Assembly: GCA_002697665.2 (NCBI GenBank)
Contig: NZXA02000008.1
Location: forward strand, 64,619 to 79,125
Reading direction: 5' to 3'
Length of the DNA: 14,507 bases
DNA from: a bacterium
GTDB lineage: Bacteria > Desulfobacterota_D > UBA1144
Position 1 is the first letter of the stretch, and each line of letters starts with the position of its first letter. Below are positions 9,101 through 14,507 of this stretch, in pieces. Position numbers and translations under genes: made by a program. The notes beneath the pieces are model-generated. The model saw only the letters and a list, made by a program, of their open reading frames with translations. It made no database searches and was not told where the DNA came from.

Positions 9101-9247
9101 GTATTTTTTATCAAATTTGATGGGAAAATAGATTCGGCAAAAAAAATATTTGATAAAATAGATAATATAGAAAAATATATTGAAAAATTCTCAAAATTTG
9201 AAAATAATAAGTTTATAATTAATTTGGAAAATGAAAATGAAATTTAG
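6155..9247 (+). CDS. mfd: Transcription-repair coupling factor Mfd
   Basis: Mfd is a DNA translocase that pushes stalled RNA polymerase off damaged DNA and recruits UvrA. It has 1030 residues, shorter than the 1148 of E. coli. The order of parts is: UvrB-like N-terminal region (1-340) with the UvrA-contact stretch VRGSVLDLF (Arg155) and RIQFY (Arg171, Tyr175); the RNA-polymerase-interacting CarD-like domain at about 366-424 (MGDFIVHKKYGICLYNG); the helicase core with Walker A GDVGFGKT (516-523), DEEH (617-620), SATPIPRT (643-650), a TTTIIESGID block (755-764) and RGRIGR (788-793); DLEIRGAGNLFGTDQSG (837-853); and the C-terminal domain. E. coli has Phe at the Tyr175 position. I chose the GTG at 6155: no in-frame ATG lies between it and the upstream stop at 6131, and it gives a sensible N-terminus, although its Shine-Dalgarno is poor (a GGA about 15 bases upstream). 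The 3' end overlaps the next gene by 17 bases. Confidence 0.97.
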   Translation: MNIFSKIPKKNGIYSVYGVNNLLESILLKELLSKKNIFYFTEDIKDSKAKFDILSKNSDSEINYLDNSFFEDSISLEKLPLISEIFNNFSKKSSRVIIFDSIKISKNINIDKRSLSFKINPNDTHITQNEIIKKLLKFNFNQTEFVNSFGDFSVRGSVLDLFSQNFEKPIRIQFYKEKIKSTSYFNLDTMKSGGKILTSFDIYKYNHSGDVDKRPIIELIPKNSFIILDHQWNNENQEIIKEISRYNIIIFINPLIELGKEIETLEIEYPEIQYETESLSWIKQLLKKYKDNKFTFLITKENDMDQIRDEVKNLSYNIYCDEYSKTFTIKNKKEIFVSLKKSEEKLINKFDEFKKLTHKFRNFSELKMGDFIVHKKYGICLYNGLIQKEINNTIIEFVKCKFQNDDYLFVPSIKINLLQKYVGNKNEINIDSLRSKTWKVKVTKAKKIAEKVAKEILALYAKRKVVRGFSFDFNPIELNEFEKNFEYQETPDQLKAINDVYEDMKRNFPMDRLICGDVGFGKTEIALRAAYIASMNSKQVAIIAPTTLLVNQHLNTFLQRFKDFPINIKSVSRNTSLKEFKNIILELKNSKIDILIGTHRILNEKLIFKNLGLVIIDEEHKFGVKHKEKIKEIRLGLDYLALSATPIPRTLQLSLSGIKDISIIATPPLDRFSIDTQIHLYNEEIIKNAINFELNRKGRVFFIHNEIKSIEKTYNSLKKLLPEVKMAFIHGKMKPNVIEDNILDFIDGKISVLITTTIIESGIDIKEANTIIINNANKFGLSDLYQIRGRIGRGSEKGYAYLILDQNKKFNKNAIRRLDAIKTLSSLGSGFNLAMEDLEIRGAGNLFGTDQSGNIYDVGVEFYLDLLDSEIRKINNSIIDDEMNIEINTKDKINIPADYISSAEKRIYYYKRISCIESANESIGVIEELIDLFGLIPEEISKLIKLSELKIKLKKLQITDFQMNQTNMILKINSLQKLKNFKVFFIKFDGKIDSAKKIFDKIDNIEKYIEKFSKFENNKFIINLENENEI

Positions 9248-10139
9248 ATATTTTAGCTTTTTTTTAATTTTAGTATTTTTTACCCTTGCAACTAGTTGTA
9301 AATCAAATACCAAAATAATTGAAGGTATAGTAGGTGTTATTAATGATGAAATAATTTTACTTACCGAATTAGACAATCATATTATCCAAAGCCAAAAAAA
9401 TACAAATTTAGATAAAGATAAAAACCAGTTTTTAAAAGAATTAATGGATTTAAAAATCTTAGAAATTCAGGGTAAAAAAATGGGCATTATTGTAACAAAT
9501 GAGAAACTGGAAGAAATTATATCAGAAATAATTAAAAATAATGGTGAAGAAAAATTTAATGAAGAATTGACTAAATCTAATAGAAATCTTTATAGGTTAA
9601 AATTCGAATTAACTATACAAATGCTTCAGGAAAACATCTCGAGAATAGTTTTAAAAAACAAAATTATTATTAGTGAAAAGGAAATTGAAAAATATTATGA
9701 AAAAAATATAGGTAGTATAAAAAAACAAAATTTAATTAGAATGTTAAGTATGAGTGCCAAAGACAAAGAATTTATCGATGAGATTTTAGATATATTTAAT
9801 AATCGTGAAGACACATTAGATGTTAAACTTGCGAAGTTAGCGGAAAGGGGCTATATCAAAGATAAGCCCAAAGACTTGGGCTATGTTAATCCAAAAGAAT
9901 TATCATCAACAATTTATGACGAGATTATAAACTCAAAAATTGAGGAAGTTGTAGGGCCAATTAAAATTCAGGATGAAGCAAGTTTTTTTATAATACTCGA
10001 TAAGACCTACTCAGATGCTTCTTTCTTATTAGCAAGAGAAGATATAAAAAACACTATATATAAAAATAAATCAATTAAATTATTGGATAGCTGGTTTAGT
10101 GATTTAAGGAAAAGTATGTACATTTCTCAAAGATTATAG
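9231..10139 (+). CDS. SurA/PrsA-like periplasmic chaperone, predicted lipoprotein with degenerate parvulin domain
   Basis: This is a probable envelope folding factor of 302 residues. It starts with a basic MKMKFRY stretch and a hydrophobic segment (8-20) ending in a lipobox-like ATSC, so Cys23 should be lipidated. Lys at +2 would send it to the outer membrane by the E. coli rule. Residues about 30-145 match the SurA N-terminal domain (GIVGVINDEIILLTELDNHI, then helices). Residues about 165-258 correspond to a parvulin domain, recognisable by KDLGYVNPKEL and the following IEEVVGPIKIQDEASFFIIL. Both histidines usual in parvulins are missing, and there is no histidine after residue 50, so isomerase activity is doubtful and a chaperone role is more likely (inference). 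The ATG at 9231 overlaps mfd by 17 bases. A second ATG at 9237 is better spaced from a GGA at 9226-9228, so the true start could be six bases later. mfd next to a surA-like gene is, from memory, common in deltaproteobacteria. Confidence 0.85.
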   Translation: MKMKFRYFSFFLILVFFTLATSCKSNTKIIEGIVGVINDEIILLTELDNHIIQSQKNTNLDKDKNQFLKELMDLKILEIQGKKMGIIVTNEKLEEIISEIIKNNGEEKFNEELTKSNRNLYRLKFELTIQMLQENISRIVLKNKIIISEKEIEKYYEKNIGSIKKQNLIRMLSMSAKDKEFIDEILDIFNNREDTLDVKLAKLAERGYIKDKPKDLGYVNPKELSSTIYDEIINSKIEEVVGPIKIQDEASFFIILDKTYSDASFLLAREDIKNTIYKNKSIKLLDSWFSDLRKSMYISQRL

Positions 10140-10140
10140 G

Positions 10141-13041
10141 TCATTTCTCTACATAAAAATCTAAAGGAAGACAGCTACAAACAAAATTCTTATCGCCAAA
10201 AGCATTATTAACTCTCCCGACTGGTGAAATATATTTAAAACTTTTATCAACTAGCTGATTAGGAAAAGCTTCTAAAATAGAGTAATTGAAGTTTTTATCT
10301 ACTATATCTTTGAAGGTATGGGGTGAATTTTTTAATGGAGAATCAGAAATATTTTCAATTTTACTATATTTTTCAATCTCTTTTTTTATGGAAATTAACG
10401 CATTACAAAATCTATCTAACTCGATCTTAGACTCACTTTCTGTTGGTTCAATCATTAGCGTTCCTGGGACTGGAAATGACATAGTGGGAGCGTGAAATCC
10501 ATAATCAATTAATCTTTTTGCAATATCTTCTTCACTCACCAAATGATCCTTTTTAATTTGCCTAATATCAATTATGCATTCGTGAGCAACTCTACCATTT
10601 CTTCCCGTGTAGAGAATAGGAAAATAATCTTCAATTTTTTTAGCAACATAATTAGCATTTAATATAGCTACTTGAGTTGATTTTTTTATTCCTGCACTAC
10701 CCATCATATAAATATACATCAGTGAAATAGGCAAAATGGATGCGCTGCCCCAAGGAGATGATGACACAGGGCCAAATCCAGACTTAGGGCCTGCATCACT
10801 ATTAAGTGGATGATTTGGAATAAAATTAGATAAATGCTTTTTAACCGCAATAGGCCCAACCCCAGGTCCCCCGCCCCCATGTGGAATACAAAAAGTCTTA
10901 TGAAGATTAATATGACATAAATCTGGACCAAAATGACCGGGTTTAGATATACCAACCAGGGCATTTAGATTAGCGCCATCCATATAGACTTGACCACCGG
11001 CATCGTGAATCATATTACATATTTTAGATATTGACTCTTCATAAACTCCATGAGTAGATGGATAAGTTATCATAAGTGCAGCAATTTTATCTGGAAATTG
11101 CTGAATTTTGTCTGCTAGATCTTTAGTATCGATATTACCATTTTCATCACATTTTATAATTTCAACCTGCATACCAGCCAAAACCGCACTTGCAGGATTA
11201 GTTCCATGAGCCGAGCTGGGTATTAAACAAATTTTTCTTTGCTCTTCTCCTCTTGCAGAAAGAAATTTCCTAATAGTTAATAGTCCTGCTAATTCACCTT
11301 GCGCTCCAGCGTTTGGTTGGAGCGAAACTGCATCAAACCCGGTAATTGAACAAAGCATCTTCTTTAGGTCATCAATTAAAAATTTATACCCTGATGTTTG
11401 AGATTTTGGCGCAAAAGGATGAATGGAATTTATTGCAGGCCAGCTTATAGGAATCATTTCTGAAGTAGCATTAAGTTTCATCGTGCAAGAACCTAGTGGT
11501 ATCATGGACTTGTTTAATGCAATATCCTTATCTTCCAACCTCTTAATATATCTTAAAAAATCTGTCTCAGACCTATAAGAGTTAAAAACTTCATGATCTA
11601 AATATTTAGTTTTTCTTAGAATGCTTTTTGGCAAAGCTATTATGTTATTATTTAATTCAGAATCTAATGAAGTGATAGATTCTATTTTTAAACCAAAACA
11701 AAAAAGTATTTCATGGATATCATCGATTGTTGTTTTTTCATCAATAGATATAGTAATTATTTCTTTTGAATAATATCTAAAATTAATTTTCTTTTTTAAA
11801 GCTCTCTTTTTGATTAAAGATTGCTTGGCTTTTGTTGTTTTTATGCAGATTGTATCAAAAAAGTTATTATACAAAATTTTGTAGTTATTATTTTGTAGTT
11901 GTCTTGCTATTAATTTTGCAGTTCTATGTATTTTAAGTGATATTTTCTTTAATCCTTCAGGGCCATGATAGATTGCATATGACGCAGCGACTATTGCCAA
12001 TAAAGACTGAGCAGTACAAATATTACTGGTAGCCTTTTCCCTTCTGATATGCTGCTCTCTAGTTTGAAGAGCCATTCTATATGCAACATCAGAATTTTTA
12101 TCAATTGAAATCCCTATTATTCTTCCAGGTAAAAGTCTTTTAAATTCATCTTTACATGATATAAAAGCTGCATGGGGTCCGCCAAATCCTAATGGGACAC
12201 CAAACCTTTGAGATGAGCCTACAGCCATATCACAACCCATTTCACCAGGTGATTTTAATAATAATAAAGACATTAAATCACAAGCTAAAATTGAGACAGC
12301 ATTTTGAGATTTAGCAGTAGATATTAAAAAATCATGATCTCTAACAGAGCCAAGAGTATCAGGATATTGAGAAATAAAACCAAAAAAATTGTCTTCATTT
12401 TCTCTAAATAAGGATTCTAAATTTCCAATTTTAATCTCTATACCCAGTGGTTCGGCTCTAGTTTCCAAAAGTTTAATTGTCTGAATATGACAGTTTTCGG
12501 ATACAAGAAAAACATTTTTATTATCCTTACAGAACCTAAAAGCCACAAGCATAGATTCGACAGCAGCAGTTCCTTCATCCAGAAGTGATGCATTAGAAAC
12601 CTCTAGTCCGGTTAAATCCATTATCATTTGTTGAAAGTTTAAAAGCATTTCCAATCTACCTTGAGATACTTCTGGTTGATAAGGAGTATAGGCTGTATAC
12701 CAACCAGGGTTTTCGAGGATATTTCTTAAAACTACAGAGGGAGTTTTAGTATCATAATAACCCATACCAATATAATTTTTATATAGCTTGTTTTTACTTA
12801 CAATACTCTGGAGATATTTTAATGCTTCATCTTCGGACATACTTTCCTTAAGATCTACATCAACATCCAATACAATTTGGTTAGGCAAGGTATCCATTAC
12901 TAGTTGGTCAAGAGATTTATAGTTTAAGAACCCTAAACAATCATTAACTTGATCATCTGAACTTCCGATATGCCTACTAATAAAAGATGAAGTTTCATTT
13001 AATTCATTAATTGATGAGTTTATATCAATTTTATTCTTCAT
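10141..13041 (-). CDS. gcvP: Glycine dehydrogenase (aminomethyl-transferring), P-protein, single-chain form
   Basis: This PLP-dependent decarboxylase of the glycine cleavage system moves the aminomethyl group of glycine onto the lipoyl arm of the H-protein, releasing CO2. At 966 residues it is the fused single-chain type (E. coli has 957), not the two-subunit gcvPA/gcvPB form. The N-terminal half starts with FISRHIG and contains GMGYYDTKTPSVVLRNILEN and TPYQPEVSQGRLE. The C-terminal half holds MIPLGSCTMKLNA (513-525), SSAHGTNPASA, the PLP lysine Lys715 in NLHKTFCIPHGGGGPGVGP, and TGRNGRVAHECIID. The end FVCSCLP is usual for the family. The ATG overlaps the gcvH stop by 11 bases, with GAGAG at 13050-13054 as a plausible binding site. 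It is the last gene of the minus-strand operon and ends one base from the convergent surA-like gene. Confidence 0.98.
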   Translation of the reverse strand: MKNKIDINSSINELNETSSFISRHIGSSDDQVNDCLGFLNYKSLDQLVMDTLPNQIVLDVDVDLKESMSEDEALKYLQSIVSKNKLYKNYIGMGYYDTKTPSVVLRNILENPGWYTAYTPYQPEVSQGRLEMLLNFQQMIMDLTGLEVSNASLLDEGTAAVESMLVAFRFCKDNKNVFLVSENCHIQTIKLLETRAEPLGIEIKIGNLESLFRENEDNFFGFISQYPDTLGSVRDHDFLISTAKSQNAVSILACDLMSLLLLKSPGEMGCDMAVGSSQRFGVPLGFGGPHAAFISCKDEFKRLLPGRIIGISIDKNSDVAYRMALQTREQHIRREKATSNICTAQSLLAIVAASYAIYHGPEGLKKISLKIHRTAKLIARQLQNNNYKILYNNFFDTICIKTTKAKQSLIKKRALKKKINFRYYSKEIITISIDEKTTIDDIHEILFCFGLKIESITSLDSELNNNIIALPKSILRKTKYLDHEVFNSYRSETDFLRYIKRLEDKDIALNKSMIPLGSCTMKLNATSEMIPISWPAINSIHPFAPKSQTSGYKFLIDDLKKMLCSITGFDAVSLQPNAGAQGELAGLLTIRKFLSARGEEQRKICLIPSSAHGTNPASAVLAGMQVEIIKCDENGNIDTKDLADKIQQFPDKIAALMITYPSTHGVYEESISKICNMIHDAGGQVYMDGANLNALVGISKPGHFGPDLCHINLHKTFCIPHGGGGPGVGPIAVKKHLSNFIPNHPLNSDAGPKSGFGPVSSSPWGSASILPISLMYIYMMGSAGIKKSTQVAILNANYVAKKIEDYFPILYTGRNGRVAHECIIDIRQIKKDHLVSEEDIAKRLIDYGFHAPTMSFPVPGTLMIEPTESESKIELDRFCNALISIKKEIEKYSKIENISDSPLKNSPHTFKDIVDKNFNYSILEAFPNQLVDKSFKYISPVGRVNNAFGDKNFVCSCLPLDFYVEK

Positions 13042-13417
13042 TTATTAAACTCTCATAATCCTCTGGAGAAAGAAGATCATCATAATCGTTCGTATTTGTT
13101 GCCTTAACTTTTATTAACCATCCTTCCTTATATGGACTTTGATTAATAACCTCAGGCGAATTTTCAGCACTAGAATTCACTTCAACAACTTCACAATCAA
13201 TCGGTGTATACAAATCAGAGACTGACTTAGTAGACTCAACCGCACCAAATGTCGATGACTTGGAGAGATTATCACCTACTGATGGAAGTTCTAAATATAC
13301 AATTTCACCTAATGAGTCTTGAGCATGGTCAGTAATTCCTATAAGCATTTGTTCGCCGTCAATCATAACCCATTCATGCTCTTCAGTATATTTTAAATCT
13401 TTTTTAACCTCTGACAT
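13031..13417 (-). CDS. gcvH: Glycine cleavage system H protein
   Basis: This is the lipoyl-carrying shuttle of the glycine cleavage system, passing the aminomethyl group from P to T and presenting dihydrolipoyl to the L protein. It has 128 residues, the normal size. It begins LKYTEEHEWV, continues IGITDHAQDSLGEIVYLELP, and carries the lipoylation site Lys64 in FGAVESTKSVSDLYTPI; family proteins usually have Ala where the Val-Ser follows the Lys. It ends with LIKVKATN... LLSPEDYESLI. The start is fixed by a perfect Shine-Dalgarno that overlaps the gcvT stop. It sits between gcvT and gcvP in the usual T-H-P order. No lipoate ligase or lipoyl synthase is in the window. Confidence 0.98.
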   Translation of the reverse strand: MSEVKKDLKYTEEHEWVMIDGEQMLIGITDHAQDSLGEIVYLELPSVGDNLSKSSTFGAVESTKSVSDLYTPIDCEVVEVNSSAENSPEVINQSPYKEGWLIKVKATNTNDYDDLLSPEDYESLINEE

Positions 13418-13426
13418 AATTTGAAT

Positions 13427-13433
13427 ACCTCCT
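13427..13433 (-). promoter_or_regulatory. Shine-Dalgarno site of gcvH
   Basis: On the minus strand this reads AGGAGGT, a full match to the anti-Shine-Dalgarno, nine bases before the gcvH ATG. It overlaps the gcvT stop codon (13432-13434). A strong site here fits the need for abundant H protein relative to the enzymes, although that reading is inference. Confidence 0.8.
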
Positions 13434-14507
13434 ATACAAATGGATAGTCAACCCTAACAGCTCTTCTAAAATTTTTTCTAATTTTTATATCAAAATTTCT
13501 CAATTCAGAAAAGTCAGAATTGATTAATGCCAAGCCTATACCCTTTTTCAAAATAGGCGAATAAGTTCCACTTGTAACTTTACCAATATTAGAACCGTTA
13601 TTGAAAATCTCATAACCATTCCTTGCTATGGAATTATCTTCCATTAAAAAACCAACAAATGAAAATTCGTTTTCAGAAATTTTTTTTAAAATTGCATCTT
13701 TTCCAATAAAATTGTGCTTTGAACTATCTATAAACTTATCTAAATTAAAATCGGAAGGAGACGTACCTTTTGTAAATTCATTTCCATGAAGAGGAAATCC
13801 CTTCTCAATTCTTAGGGTATCCCTTGAGCCTAATCCACAAGGTTTTATATTTGGACAGTCTTCTAAAATGTTTTCATAAATCTCTTTAATCAATTCATTT
13901 GGCACAAACAACTCAAATCCATCCTCGCCAGTATAGCCGGTTCTAGCGATTAGAAAATTATCTTCAATCAAGGAATCAAACAATGATTTTGATTGGTATT
14001 TTTCATCTAAGTCCATTATGTTAATTATAGTATATTTTTTAAATTCCTCAGAAAATGTTAGGGGAAAGATTTTTGAAAGATATTCCATAGAGTTGGGACC
14101 TTGAATAGCTAGTTGTCCATAAAAATCACTGAGATTTTTTATATCAACATCATAACTTTTTGAGTTAGTAACTAACCAATCAAATACAATATGTATATTT
14201 CCAGCATTAACACATAAAAAATATTTATTTTCATCTAGTTTGTAGGCAATTACATCATCAATGACATTTCCACTAGAATCGCAGAAAAATCCGTATTTTG
14301 CCTGTCCATTTTTTAATGAGGATATCTTATTTGTAAAAGTAAAATCGAGAAAAGATAAGGCATCATTCCCCTCAATTATTATTTCTCCCATATGGCTCAC
14401 ATCAAAAACACCTGAATCAGCTCTGACTTGAAGGTGTTCATTCTCCAAAGAGGAAAACCAAAGGGGCATATTCCAGCCATTAAATTCAGTAAATTTTGCT
14501 CCGTATT
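13432..14507 (-). CDS. gcvT: Glycine cleavage system T protein (aminomethyltransferase), 5' partial
   Basis: The T protein releases ammonia from the aminomethyl-lipoyl H protein and passes the one-carbon unit to tetrahydrofolate, giving 5,10-methylene-THF. The gene runs off the right edge. The ATG at 14469 is internal, because the 12 codons before it (YGAKFTEFNGWN) continue directly into MPLWFSSLENEHLQVR, matching the family's GWxMPxxYSS...EHxxVR block. About 358 residues are visible and roughly 10-20 are missing. Other marks are FDVSHMGEI, KYGFFCDSSGNVIDDVIAY with the conserved Asp pair at the folate site, GYTGEDGFELF, CGLGSRDTLRIEKGFPLHGNE, GKVTSGTYSPILKKGIGLAL, and the end RRAVRVDYPFV. It is the first visible gene of the gcvT-gcvH-gcvP operon. 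The promoter and any glycine riboswitch would lie beyond the window. Confidence 0.97.
   Translation of the reverse strand, partial: YGAKFTEFNGWNMPLWFSSLENEHLQVRADSGVFDVSHMGEIIIEGNDALSFLDFTFTNKISSLKNGQAKYGFFCDSSGNVIDDVIAYKLDENKYFLCVNAGNIHIVFDWLVTNSKSYDVDIKNLSDFYGQLAIQGPNSMEYLSKIFPLTFSEEFKKYTIINIMDLDEKYQSKSLFDSLIEDNFLIARTGYTGEDGFELFVPNELIKEIYENILEDCPNIKPCGLGSRDTLRIEKGFPLHGNEFTKGTSPSDFNLDKFIDSSKHNFIGKDAILKKISENEFSFVGFLMEDNSIARNGYEIFNNGSNIGKVTSGTYSPILKKGIGLALINSDFSELRNFDIKIRKNFRRAVRVDYPFV

Noticed and set aside
10115..10155. Inverted pair TATGTA/TACATA with direct repeats CATTTCTC (10121-10128 and 10142-10149) around the convergent stops
   Set aside because: The stem is six AT-rich pairs with a loop of about 29 bases and no T-tract, and the direct repeats are eight bases. 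All are within what an AT-rich sequence gives by chance.
10150..10185. Cys-Ser-Cys near the C-terminus of GcvP as a metal site or unusual tail
   Set aside because: A CSC just before the end is, from memory, a usual feature of single-chain P-proteins, including that of E. coli.
10286..10495. Plus-strand open frame antisense to gcvP (also a minus-strand frame at 10719-10964 in another phase)
   Set aside because: Both are shadows of gcvP, whose frame has intact PLP-site and end motifs.
14470..14507. Possible gcv leader or glycine riboswitch at the right edge
   Set aside because: The bases are coding sequence of gcvT; the true upstream region is outside the window.

Overview
The window is a gene-dense, strongly AT-rich stretch of bacterial chromosome. 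Many codons end in A or T, and Lys, Asn and Ile are over-represented. It is almost wall-to-wall coding: neighbouring genes overlap or lie 1 to 35 bases apart, and no intergenic stretch is long. There is no RNA gene, insertion sequence, CRISPR array, phage gene or long repeat. This looks like a streamlined, low-GC, Gram-negative bacterium, because a lipoprotein SurA-like chaperone and a periplasmic-type S41 protease are present. The mfd-surA adjacency and an S41 protease resembling, from memory, the myxobacterial MXAN_5808 type point loosely to a deltaproteobacterial-grade lineage (Myxococcota, SAR324, Bdellovibrionota or a relative), possibly marine. That placement is inference.

Left block, bases 1-10139, plus strand: seven co-directional genes spaced like one long operon. 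They are a large C-terminal-processing S41 protease (5' end cut by the window), a DppB/OppB-type ABC permease, truA, a fumarylacetoacetate-hydrolase-family enzyme, leuB, mfd and a SurA-like lipoprotein. The junctions are an 11-base overlap, an 11-base overlap, a 1-base gap, a 12-base gap, a 35-base gap and a 17-base overlap. The functions are mixed: envelope proteolysis and folding, tRNA modification, leucine biosynthesis and transcription-coupled repair. Tight packing rather than one pathway therefore explains most of the arrangement. The protease-permease pair at the left and the mfd-chaperone pair at the right are the two junctions where a functional link may be worth testing.

Right block, bases 10141-14507, minus strand: a glycine cleavage operon transcribed gcvT-gcvH-gcvP. 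It encodes the T, H and single-chain P proteins; the L protein is not here. gcvT is cut by the right edge, and its reading frame continues beyond the first in-window ATG. The two blocks converge with a single base between stop codons.

I found no convincing undescribed system. The most unusual details are the ABC permease standing alone with Lys in place of the usual Gly of its EAA coupling loop, the long accessory region of the S41 protease, and a SurA-like lipoprotein whose parvulin region contains no histidine at all.
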